Below, piece by piece: positions 1-5,519 of a stretch of DNA of 5,519 bases. The translations under genes were made by a program, and so were the position numbers. Below the pieces are notes generated by a model. The model saw only the letters and a program-made list of their open reading frames with translations. It made no database searches and was not told the origin of the DNA. The stretch spans positions 1-5,519 of the forward strand of contig MERE01000214.1 in NCBI GenBank assembly GCA_001771975.1, written 5' to 3'. Each line of letters begins with the position of its first letter. The first letter of the stretch is position 1. This DNA is from Betaproteobacteria bacterium RIFCSPLOWO2_02_FULL_68_150 (GTDB lineage Bacteria > Pseudomonadota > Gammaproteobacteria > Burkholderiales > SG8-39).

Positions 1-3
1 CCG

Positions 4-408
4 CTACGGCATCTGAATCTTGCCGCCGCCGGGCAGGCCGCCGGGGCCCATCGGCGGCATCCCGCCCTGCGGGATCACGATCGAGGATGCCGCCTGGCGG
101 CGCAGGTCCTGCAACTCGCGCACCGTGCGCTCGATCGCCTTTTTCGCCTCGGGGCCGAATTGGAGCGCCGCCTCGGCGAGCGTTTTCGCCTCCAGCGCAA
201 AGGTGATCGGCAGCGTGCCGATCTGGCTCATTACCTGGGTTTCGCCGACCCACTGGACTTCGCGCGCGGGATCCCGCGCACCGTCGCCCCTTACGGGCGT
301 GAGCTTGCGGATGGTGCCGATCTTGCGATCGGTGTAGACCTCTTCCAGCCAGAGGTCGGTGGCGTCCATGACCGGCTCGGTCATGCGTTCGTCAGGGCGG
401 GTTGCCAT
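4..408 (-). CDS. Conserved hypothetical protein with Gly/Pro/Met-rich C-terminal tail
   Basis: This is a 134-residue soluble protein whose function I do not recognise. It has no signal peptide, membrane segment or cysteine. Residues 1-60 are charged and probably form a beta-rich region (LWLEEVYTDRKIGTIRKLTPV at about 19-39). Residues 73-108 should be helical (EAKTLAEAALQF, then KKAIERTVRELQDLRRQ), possibly a short amphipathic or coiled-coil stretch. The last 22 residues are a low-complexity tail (PQGGMPPMGPGG, ending GGGKIQMP). From memory it resembles small uncharacterised proteins of betaproteobacteria that share the VYTDRKIG, SSIVIP and GGGKI elements, but I cannot verify this here. The ATG at 408 is preferred over Met-9 because a GAGG (417-414) lies five bases upstream. 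A probable terminator separates it from the transporter gene, so it may have its own promoter. I saw only weak promoter candidates in 409-460. The stop codon is at 6-4. Confidence 0.75.
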   Translation of the reverse strand: MATRPDERMTEPVMDATDLWLEEVYTDRKIGTIRKLTPVRGDGARDPAREVQWVGETQVMSQIGTLPITFALEAKTLAEAALQFGPEAKKAIERTVRELQDLRRQAASSIVIPQGGMPPMGPGGLPGGGKIQMP

Positions 409-415
409 GGCTGCC

Positions 416-523
416 TCAAAAAGGAACGGGAAAGCCTATGAGGATACTACGGCCGGACCCCGAAAAAGCTGCGGCCCGGGACGCACAGCGGTGCAGTTCC
501 TCGACTTCCTTTTCCCAGCTCAT
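416..523 (-). pseudogene. Mini-ORF resembling the start of an acyl-CoA carboxylase beta subunit (probable relic)
   Basis: A 35-codon ORF starts with ATG at 523, seven bases after the transporter stop, with a good ribosome binding site (GAGGA, 532-528) overlapping that stop. Its first 12 residues, MSWEKEVEELHR, closely resemble the usual N-terminus of the beta (carboxyltransferase) subunit of acyl-CoA carboxylases (MSWE-x-E-x-EEL-x-RR type, from memory of the family). After that the match ends. The rest (CASRAAAFSGSG, ending GFPVPF) is not carboxylase-like, and neither other forward frame restores the expected MGGPE-type continuation. The real protein would be about 500 residues or more. I infer the leftover 5' end of a deleted gene that once followed the transporter. 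A functional micropeptide, a leader peptide, or chance similarity over 12 residues remain possible. The probable terminator at 463-489 lies inside it. Confidence 0.35.
463..489 (-). terminator. Probable rho-independent terminator after the transporter gene
   Basis: Read leftward, GCTGTG (489-484) can pair with CGCAGC (473-468), giving six pairs including one G-T wobble, around a 10-base GC-rich loop. A run of five T follows directly (467-463). This is the hairpin-plus-T-tract form of an intrinsic terminator, 42-68 bases past the transporter stop, and would end the ald-transporter transcript. The stem is short and the T-tract modest, so read-through into the hypothetical gene is possible. Confidence 0.45.
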
Positions 524-530
524 CGGATCC

Positions 531-1373
531 TCAGAGTTTGAGCGCGATCACTCCGGCGAGCACCGCCGCGGCCCCCGCGAGGCGCGGGCGCAGATGCCCC
601 TCCTTCAGCAGCCATGCCCCGATCAACGCGCCGAAGATGACCGAAGTCTCGCGCAAGGCCGCGATCACCGCCACCGGCGCGCGCGTCATCGCCCAGAGCG
701 CGATGCCGTAGGATCCGACCACGAAAACACCGCCGAGCAGGCCGCGGCGCCAATGGCGCACGGCGTGGCGCGCGAGTTCGGCGCGCCGGCGCGCCCAGAC
801 CAGCAATACGTAGGGCAAGCCCATGACGAAGAACACCCAGCAGACGTAGCGCTCGGCGCCGCCCGCGGCGCGCACGCCGGCAGCATCGACCAGCGTGTAG
901 GCGGCGATGATCACGGCATTGGCGAGGGCCCACGCGGTGGCCGCGCGCGAGCGGCGCCAGTCGAGGCCTGCCAGACCGAGCGACAGCACGCCGCTGCAAA
1001 TCAGCAGCAATCCGGCCCAAGTCGCCGCGCCCGGCGCCTCGCCGAACCAGGTCGACGCGCTCATCGCGACGATGAGCGGGGCCACGCCGCGCATGATCGG
1101 GTAACCGTGCGAAAGATCGCCCGCCCGGTAGGCACCCGCGAGCGCAGTGAAGTAGCCTACGTGGATCACCGCGGAGGCCGCGAGCCACGGCCAGGCCGCG
1201 GCTTCCGGCGGGGACACCACGGCAAGGAAAGGCAGCACGGCGACGCTCGAGCCGAGTGCGACCACCGCAGTATCGAGCATCGGGTCGGAACCCGACTTGA
1301 CGATCGCGTTCCAGGTGGCGTGCAGCAGCGCCGCGCCGAGCACGGCGAGCGTCACGCCGAGGCTCAACTCCAA
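531..1373 (-). CDS. EamA/DMT-superfamily inner-membrane transporter
   Basis: A 280-residue polytopic membrane protein with about ten hydrophobic helices (roughly residues 3-23, 33-53, 62-82, 92-110, 116-136, 146-163, 175-193, 210-228, 231-254 and 262-279). This is the usual 10-TM layout of two tandem EamA domains. Family-like features are LLHATWNAIVKSG near the first helix, YRAGDLSHGYPIMRGVAPL at 82-100, and the matching second-half segment ALRETSVIFGALIGAWLLKEG at 239-259. Known EamA proteins export amino acids or other small metabolites; the substrate here is unknown. The best start is a TTG at 1373-1371, since GGAG (1385-1382) lies eight bases upstream. The next Met is residue 32, which would remove the first helix. 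It begins 14 bases after the ald stop, so it is probably co-transcribed and translationally coupled with ald. Alanine or a related amino acid is therefore a reasonable but unproven substrate. Confidence 0.88.
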   Translation of the reverse strand: MELSLGVTLAVLGAALLHATWNAIVKSGSDPMLDTAVVALGSSVAVLPFLAVVSPPEAAAWPWLAASAVIHVGYFTALAGAYRAGDLSHGYPIMRGVAPLIVAMSASTWFGEAPGAATWAGLLLICSGVLSLGLAGLDWRRSRAATAWALANAVIIAAYTLVDAAGVRAAGGAERYVCWVFFVMGLPYVLLVWARRRAELARHAVRHWRRGLLGGVFVVGSYGIALWAMTRAPVAVIAALRETSVIFGALIGAWLLKEGHLRPRLAGAAAVLAGVIALKL

Positions 1374-1381
1374 GCGCCGGG

Positions 1382-1385
1382 CTCC
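1382..1385 (-). promoter_or_regulatory. Ribosome binding site setting the TTG start of the transporter
   Basis: GGAG read leftward, two bases past the ald stop codon (1390-1388) and eight bases before TTG at 1373. It makes the TTG the best start despite the rarer codon. Ribosomes terminating on ald would sit on this site, which favours translational coupling. Confidence 0.6.
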
Positions 1386-1387
1386 AC

Positions 1388-2506
1388 TCAGTCCTTCAAG
1401 CAGGCGTCGGGGTCGGCGGCCGCGTAGCCGAGCGCCGCGGCGACCTCGCGGCAGGTCACCTTGCCGCCGCAGACGTTCAGCCCGTTTTTCAGGTGCGCAT
1501 CGGCGGCCAGCGCCGCGCGCCAGCCCTTGCCGGCGAGCGCCAGGATGAATGGCAGCGTGGCGTTATTCAGCGCGTAGGCCGAAGTGCGCGGCACTGCGCC
1601 CGGCATGTTGGCAACGCAATAGTGCACTACGCCATCGACCACATAGGTCGGGTCGGCATGCGTGGTCGGGTGCGAGGTCTCGCAGCAACCGCCCTGGTCG
1701 ATCGCGACGTCCACGATCACCGCGCCCGGTTTCATGCCGCGCACCATCTCCCGTGTCACCAGTTTCGGCGCCGCGGCCCCGGGCAACAGCACCGCGCCGA
1801 TCACCAGATCCGCGCTGGCGACGTGACTCTCGATATTGTCGCGGTTCGAGTACGCCGTGACGACGCGGGCGCCGAGCACCGCGTCGATGCGCCGCAGCGC
1901 ATCGAGGTTGCGGTCGATCACTACCACGCGCGCGCCGGAGCCGACCGCCATCTGCGCGGCGTTCGTGCCGACCACGCCGGCGCCGAGGATCACGATCTTG
2001 GCCGGCGGCACTCCGGCCACACCTCCGAGCAGGATGCCCATCCCGCCCTGCTCCTTTTCCAGGCACTTGGCGCCGGCCTGCACCGCCATCCTTCCCGCGA
2101 CCTCCGACATCGGGGCGAGCAGCGGCAATCCCCCGCCCGGCTGCGTTACGGTCTCGTACGCGATGCAGACCGCGCCCGAACCCACCAGGTCGCGCGTCTG
2201 TTCCGGGTCGGGCGCAAGATGCAGATAGGTGAACAGGACCTGCCCCGGGCGCAGCCGCTCGCGCTCGGCCGCCTGCGGCTCCTTCACCTTGACGATCAGG
2301 TCGGCTCGCGCGAACACTTCGGGCGCGCCAGCGGCGATGCGCGCACCGGCCTTTTCATACGCAGCGTCGGTCGCGCCGATGCCGCGGCCGGCATCATGCT
2401 CGACCAGCACCTCGTTGCCCCGCGCCACGGCCTCGCGCACCGACGATGGCGTCATCCCCACGCGGTACTCGTGGACCTTGATCTCCCTGGGGACGCCGAT
2501 GCGCAT
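1388..2506 (-). CDS. ald: Alanine dehydrogenase (NAD-dependent)
   Basis: Catalyses reversible oxidative deamination of L-alanine to pyruvate, ammonia and NADH in the cytoplasm, linking alanine use or synthesis to central carbon and nitrogen metabolism. The 372 residues match the family's usual length (about 370). The N-terminus MRIGVPREIK...EYRVGMTP is typical. The residues known for substrate binding and catalysis in characterised enzymes sit at the same numbers here: Arg15, Lys75 (KVKEP), His96 (FTYLHLA) and Asp270 (AIDQGG). The NAD-binding Rossmann loop GAGVVG is at 175-180, with Asp198 at the end of the second strand for the ribose. HYCVANMPGAVPRTSAYALNN near residues 295-315 is another family hallmark. 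The ATG at 2506 is fixed by this conservation, although no clear ribosome binding site precedes it; a -10-like box seven bases upstream suggests a leaderless message. It is first in a leftward unit with the transporter and divergent from the beta-oxidation genes. Such genes are often controlled by Lrp/AsnC-type regulators, but none is encoded here. Confidence 0.96.
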   Translation of the reverse strand: MRIGVPREIKVHEYRVGMTPSSVREAVARGNEVLVEHDAGRGIGATDAAYEKAGARIAAGAPEVFARADLIVKVKEPQAAERERLRPGQVLFTYLHLAPDPEQTRDLVGSGAVCIAYETVTQPGGGLPLLAPMSEVAGRMAVQAGAKCLEKEQGGMGILLGGVAGVPPAKIVILGAGVVGTNAAQMAVGSGARVVVIDRNLDALRRIDAVLGARVVTAYSNRDNIESHVASADLVIGAVLLPGAAAPKLVTREMVRGMKPGAVIVDVAIDQGGCCETSHPTTHADPTYVVDGVVHYCVANMPGAVPRTSAYALNNATLPFILALAGKGWRAALAADAHLKNGLNVCGGKVTCREVAAALGYAAADPDACLKD

Positions 2507-2513
2507 GGACCGG

Positions 2514-2519
2514 ATGATA
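2514..2519 (-). promoter_or_regulatory. Candidate -10 box for ald
   Basis: TATCAT read leftward matches five of six bases of the sigma-70 -10 consensus. Only seven bases separate it from the ald ATG, which would place the transcription start at or within a base or two of the start codon. I see no convincing -35 hexamer at the usual spacing, so an activator may be needed or the box may be fortuitous. Confidence 0.4.
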
Positions 2520-2536
2520 GCGTGATGCAGCCGCGA

Positions 2537-2551
2537 GATCGCTGGGCGATC
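2537..2551. repeat. Short perfect inverted repeat in the divergent promoter region
   Basis: GATCGC-TGG-GCGATC: two perfect 6-base arms around a 3-base centre, with no extension of the symmetry beyond the arms. It lies where the ald -35 region would be and about 40 bases upstream of the -10-like box of the rightward genes. It could be an operator serving one or both units. Six-base symmetry built on GCGATC is common by chance in GC-rich genomes, so the assignment is weak. Confidence 0.25.
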
Positions 2552-2588
2552 GTCGCCGGCAGCGGGTGGGAACGGTTCGGTGCGGGGG

Positions 2589-2594
2589 TAGAAT
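2589..2594 (+). promoter_or_regulatory. Candidate -10 box for the beta-oxidation genes
   Basis: TAGAAT matches five of six bases of the sigma-70 -10 consensus and stands out in a GC-rich stretch. It would start transcription near 2601, leaving a leader of roughly 20 bases that includes the ribosome binding site at 2608-2613. The -35 region is poor (GTGGGA at 17-base spacing), so confidence is limited. Confidence 0.4.
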
Positions 2595-2607
2595 TCCGCA
2601 TCCCCTC

Positions 2608-2613
2608 AGGAGA
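2608..2613 (+). promoter_or_regulatory. Ribosome binding site setting the start of the bifunctional enzyme
   Basis: AGGAGA, nine bases before ATG at 2623. It selects this ATG over an in-frame GTG at 2566 that would add 19 residues (rich in Pro, Arg and Gly) unlike any enoyl-CoA hydratase N-terminus. The candidate -10 box also lies downstream of that GTG. Confidence 0.75.
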
Positions 2614-2622
2614 CCCCCGGAA

Positions 2623-4716
2623 ATGAGCGCAGCGGCATCGTATTCCGTGCGTGACGGCATCGCCGTCATCACCATGAACAACCCCCCCGTCAACGGTCTG
2701 GGGAGCGCGCTACGCCCCGGCATCATGGACGGCATCCGCAAAGCCGAGGCTGACCCGGCAGTGAAGGCAGCCGTGATCTGGGGCTCGCCCAAGGTGTTCT
2801 CGGGCGGCGCCGATATCCGCGAATTCAACTCCCCGAAGGCATTCGCGCCGCCCTCCTTGCACGACATCATCGAAGCGCAGGACAGCATGAAAAAGCCGAT
2901 GGTGGCCGCGATCGGCGGCTTCGCCATGGGCGGCGGGCTGGAGCTCGCGCTGGGCTGCCATTACCGCGTCGCGGCGCCGAAAGCGCAGCTCGCACTGCCG
3001 GAAGTGAAACTCGGCATCCTGCCCGGCGCGGGCGGCACGCAGCGCCTGCCGCGCATCGTCCCGGTAGCGAAGGCGATCGAGATGATGACCACCGGCAACC
3101 CGATCCCGGCCGAAAAAGGCAAGGAGCTGGGGCTGGTGGATGAAGTGGCGTCCGGCGATCTGCTGGAGGCCGCGATCGCTTTTGCAATAGAACTCGTCGC
3201 CCAGGGCAAGGGCCCGCGCCGCATCCGCGACATGAGCGCCAGGGTCGACGGTGATGTGAAAACCTTTTTCGCGCAGGCGCGCGAACAGGTGGCGAAGGCC
3301 TCGCGCGGCTATCCGGCGCCGCTCGAAATCGTGGCCTGCGTGGAAACCGCGTGCACGCGGCCCTTCGACGAGGGGCGCAAGTTCGAGCGCGAGCGTTTCG
3401 CCGTGCTGGTGGAGACGGGCGAGTCGAAGGCGCTGCGGCACATGTTCTTCGCCGAGCGGCAGACGACCAAGATTCCGGACGTGCCCGAGGATACGCCGAC
3501 GCGCCCCGTGAAAAGCGCCGCGGTCATCGGTGCCGGTACGATGGGCGGCGGCATCGCCATGAGCCTGGTCAACGCGGGCATCCCGACCACGATCATCGAG
3601 GTGCAACAGGAAGCGCTCGACCGGGGGATCGCCACGATCAGGAAGAATTACGCAGCCACGGTGTCCAAGGGACGGCTCCAGCAGGAGGCGATGGACCAGT
3701 GCCTGGCGCTGATCACGCCGGCGCTCGATCTCGCCGCGGCGAAGGACGCCGACATCGTGATCGAGGCGGTGTTCGAGCGCATGGACGTGAAGCAGGAGAT
3801 GTTTCTCAAGCTCGACGCGATCATGAAGCCGGGCGCGATCCTCGCCACCAACACCTCGACACTCGACGTCGACGCGATCGCCGCGGTGACGCGGCGGCCG
3901 CAGGACGTGATCGGCACGCACTTCTTTTCGCCCGCCAACGTGATGCGCCTGCTCGAAGTGGTGCGCGGCGCGAAGACCGGCAAGGACGTCCTGGCGACGA
4001 CCCTCAAGCTGGGCAAATCGATCAAGAAGGTGCCGGTGGTGTCGGGCGTGTGCGACGGCTTCATCGGCAACCGCATGATCGAGAAGTACGGCCAGCAGTC
4101 GCTCTTTCTGCTCGACGAGGGCTGCAGTCCGCAGCAGGTGGACGGCGCCGCGCGAGAATGGGGCCTGGCGATGGGCCCGCTCACGATGGGCGACATGGCG
4201 GGACTCGACATCAGCTGGGAGATCCGCAAGCGCCGCTACGTCGAGCGGCCGAATTTCGTCTACTCGAAACTCGGCGACCGCATCTGCGAGCGCGGCCGCT
4301 ATGGGCAGAAGACCGGCAAGGGCTGGTACCGCTACGAATCCGGCAACCGCAAGCCGCTCCCCGACCCGGAAATCGACCAGATCATCGCCGAGTACCGCAA
4401 GGAGATCGGTGTCAAGCCGCGGCAGATTTCGGATCAGGAAATCGTCGAGCGGCTGATCTACGCGCTGGTCAACGAGGGCGCGTACATCCTCGAGGAGGGC
4501 ATCGCGCAGCGTGCCTCCGACATCGACATGGTGTACCTGACCGGCTACGGCTTCCCGCCCTACCGCGGCGGCCCGATGTTCTACGCCGATACGGTCGGCC
4601 TCGACAAGGTGCTCGCCGCGATCGAGGGATTCCGCAAGGGCTACATGGGCGAGGTGTGGAAGCCCGCGCCGCTGCTCGTCAAGCTCGCCAAGGAAGGCAA
4701 ACGTTTCAACGGATAA
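2623..4716 (+). CDS. fadB: Bifunctional enoyl-CoA hydratase / 3-hydroxyacyl-CoA dehydrogenase
   Basis: A 697-residue multifunctional beta-oxidation enzyme: it hydrates trans-2-enoyl-CoA to L-3-hydroxyacyl-CoA and oxidises that to 3-ketoacyl-CoA with NAD. Residues 1-190 form a crotonase domain with oxyanion-hole segments FSGGADI (59-65) and GGFAMGGG (98-105) and both catalytic glutamates, Glu107 (GGLELAL) and Glu127 (LPEVKLG). With both present, delta3-delta2-enoyl-CoA isomerase activity is also possible. A linker follows to about 295. The dehydrogenase part has the Rossmann loop GAGTMG (303-308), Glu326 ending the second strand (fits NAD), and the catalytic set Ser412, His433, Glu445 and Asn483, spaced as in characterised 3-hydroxyacyl-CoA dehydrogenases. 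The C-terminal helical domains end with GYGFPPYRGGP (641-651). N-terminus and length look closer to peroxisomal L-bifunctional enzyme (MFE-1) than to E. coli FadB, so the symbol is family-level only. A thiolase follows 18 bases downstream. Acyl chain length cannot be read from the sequence. Confidence 0.95.
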   Translation: MSAAASYSVRDGIAVITMNNPPVNGLGSALRPGIMDGIRKAEADPAVKAAVIWGSPKVFSGGADIREFNSPKAFAPPSLHDIIEAQDSMKKPMVAAIGGFAMGGGLELALGCHYRVAAPKAQLALPEVKLGILPGAGGTQRLPRIVPVAKAIEMMTTGNPIPAEKGKELGLVDEVASGDLLEAAIAFAIELVAQGKGPRRIRDMSARVDGDVKTFFAQAREQVAKASRGYPAPLEIVACVETACTRPFDEGRKFERERFAVLVETGESKALRHMFFAERQTTKIPDVPEDTPTRPVKSAAVIGAGTMGGGIAMSLVNAGIPTTIIEVQQEALDRGIATIRKNYAATVSKGRLQQEAMDQCLALITPALDLAAAKDADIVIEAVFERMDVKQEMFLKLDAIMKPGAILATNTSTLDVDAIAAVTRRPQDVIGTHFFSPANVMRLLEVVRGAKTGKDVLATTLKLGKSIKKVPVVSGVCDGFIGNRMIEKYGQQSLFLLDEGCSPQQVDGAAREWGLAMGPLTMGDMAGLDISWEIRKRRYVERPNFVYSKLGDRICERGRYGQKTGKGWYRYESGNRKPLPDPEIDQIIAEYRKEIGVKPRQISDQEIVERLIYALVNEGAYILEEGIAQRASDIDMVYLTGYGFPPYRGGPMFYADTVGLDKVLAAIEGFRKGYMGEVWKPAPLLVKLAKEGKRFNG

Positions 4717-4720
4717 AGCG

Positions 4721-4726
4721 AAGGAG
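4721..4726 (+). promoter_or_regulatory. Ribosome binding site of the thiolase gene
   Basis: AAGGAG, eight bases before ATG at 4735 and just after the TAA (4714-4716) of the upstream gene. Near-consensus strength and the 18-base gap support co-transcription of the two enzymes. Confidence 0.7.
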
Positions 4727-4734
4727 ACCGTGCC

Positions 4735-5519
4735 ATGACCGAAGCAGTGATCGTTTCCACCGCGCGCACGCCGCTGTGCAAGAGCTGGCGCGGGTCGCTC
4801 AACATGACCCACGGCGCCAAGATGGGCGGGCACGTGGTGCATGCCGCGATCGAGCGCGCGAAGCTGGAACCGCAGGAAATCGAAGACGTGCTGATGGGCT
4901 GCGCCACCCCCGAAGGCGCCACCGGCGGCAACATCGCGCGCCAGATCGCGATCCGCGCCGGATTGCCGGTGACCGTTTCGGGCATGACGGTCAACCGGTT
5001 CTGCTCCTCGGGGCTGCAGGCCATCGCGCTCGCCTGCCAGCGGGTGATCGCGGGCGAGGGCGGCATCTACGTCGCCGGCGGCGTCGAATCGATCTCGATG
5101 GTGCAAAACGAAATGAACAAACACCATTTTCAGGACGAGTGGCTGCACCGCCACAAGCCGGAAATCTACTGGCCGATGCTGCAGACCGCCGAGTACGTCT
5201 CGCGGAAATACAACATTGCGCGCGACGTGCAGGACCGCTACGGCGTGCTGAGCCACGTGCGCGCGGCGAAGGCGCGCACCGAGGGCAGGACCAAGGACGA
5301 GATCGTCCCGATCACCACCAAGATGAAGGTGATCGACAAGAACACCAACGTCGAAACGATGAAGGAAGTGACGGCCGAGTTCGACGAGGGCATCCGCGCC
5401 GACACCACCTACGAGGGCGTGTCGCAGATCAAGCCGGCGATCGAGGGCGGTGTCATCGCCGCGGGCAACGCCAGCCAGTTTTCGGACGGCGCCTCGGCGC
5501 AGGTGGTCATGAGCGACAA
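4735..5519 (+). CDS. fadA: Thiolase (acetyl-CoA C-acyltransferase), 3' end outside the window
   Basis: Only the first 261 residues of an expected 390-400 are present; the window edge cuts the gene. Thiolases of this type cleave 3-ketoacyl-CoA with CoA into acetyl-CoA and a chain two carbons shorter, the last step of beta-oxidation; some members work in the condensing direction. The N-terminus (EAVIVSTARTPLCKSWRGSL) is typical. The nucleophilic cysteine is Cys90 in VNRFCSSGLQAIA. GGVESIS follows at 115-121 and GNASQFSDGAS at 244-254, both conserved thiolase segments. The C-terminal GHP-type histidine motif and the second catalytic cysteine would lie beyond the edge, so an intact active site cannot be confirmed. 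Its position right after the hydratase/dehydrogenase gives the classic alpha-beta pair of a trifunctional beta-oxidation complex, which is why I use the fadA symbol; an acetoacetyl-CoA-specific thiolase is the main alternative. Confidence 0.93.
   Translation, partial: MTEAVIVSTARTPLCKSWRGSLNMTHGAKMGGHVVHAAIERAKLEPQEIEDVLMGCATPEGATGGNIARQIAIRAGLPVTVSGMTVNRFCSSGLQAIALACQRVIAGEGGIYVAGGVESISMVQNEMNKHHFQDEWLHRHKPEIYWPMLQTAEYVSRKYNIARDVQDRYGVLSHVRAAKARTEGRTKDEIVPITTKMKVIDKNTNVETMKEVTAEFDEGIRADTTYEGVSQIKPAIEGGVIAAGNASQFSDGASAQVVMSD

Noticed and set aside
416..523. An intact acyl-CoA carboxylase gene with a single frameshift
   Set aside because: Only about 110 bases separate the mini-ORF start from the next gene, and no frame shows carboxylase sequence after residue 12, so a single indel cannot explain it.
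402..1427. A 341-codon plus-strand frame opposite the transporter
   Set aside because: Its product is Arg/Gln/His/Ala-rich without motifs, while the minus strand encodes a well-formed ten-helix EamA transporter with a ribosome binding site.
2566..2622. GTG at 2566 as an earlier start for the bifunctional enzyme
   Set aside because: It adds 19 residues unlike the family, has no good ribosome binding site, and lies upstream of the candidate -10 box. ATG at 2623 has AGGAGA nine bases before it.
1493..2626. A 377-codon plus-strand frame opposite ald
   Set aside because: The minus strand is an unmistakable alanine dehydrogenase with catalytic residues at family positions; the plus-strand product is an Arg/His-rich shadow.
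2710..5256. An 848-codon open frame on the minus strand, antisense to the bifunctional enzyme and the thiolase
   Set aside because: The sense strand encodes two proteins with all expected catalytic motifs. The antisense product is rich in His, Arg, Asp and Ala with no recognisable domain, as expected for the shadow of high-GC codon usage.
1..5519. Mobile element, CRISPR array, tRNA or toxin-antitoxin content
   Set aside because: I saw no spaced direct repeats, terminal inverted repeats, transposase motifs, tRNA-like folds or paired small genes; nearly the whole window is accounted for by conserved metabolic genes.

Overview
This 5.5-kb, GC-rich window is dense bacterial chromosome. It carries five protein genes and one probable gene relic. 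The base composition, the gene families and the strong AGGAG-type ribosome binding sites suggest a betaproteobacterium (Burkholderiales or Rhodocyclales type). That placement is inferred from resemblance only, since no rRNA or marker gene is present. I see no tRNA, CRISPR array, insertion sequence or phage gene.

The left half is transcribed leftward. From its promoter end it holds an alanine dehydrogenase (ald, 2506 to 1388), then a ten-helix EamA/DMT-family transporter (1373 to 531) that begins only 14 bases after ald, on a TTG codon, with its ribosome binding site next to the ald stop. A 35-codon mini-ORF follows (523 to 416). Its first 12 residues look like the start of an acyl-CoA carboxylase beta subunit, and it then runs through a probable rho-independent terminator. 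Last comes a conserved hypothetical protein (408 to 4) with a Gly/Pro/Met-rich tail.

The right half is transcribed rightward. It holds a bifunctional enoyl-CoA hydratase/3-hydroxyacyl-CoA dehydrogenase (2623 to 4716) and, 18 bases on, a thiolase (from 4735) cut by the window edge. Together these cover the last three steps of a beta-oxidation round: hydration, NAD-dependent oxidation and thiolytic cleavage.

The two transcription units diverge from a 116-base intergenic region (2507-2622). It contains a -10-like box for each direction and a short perfect inverted repeat. The ald -10-like box lies so close to its ATG that the transcript may be leaderless. The functional picture is ordinary: alanine/pyruvate/ammonia interconversion with a linked metabolite transporter, beside fatty-acid or other acyl-CoA degradation. 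I did not find a convincing new biological system. The most unusual points are the carboxylase-like mini-ORF with its overlapping terminator and the possible leaderless start of ald.
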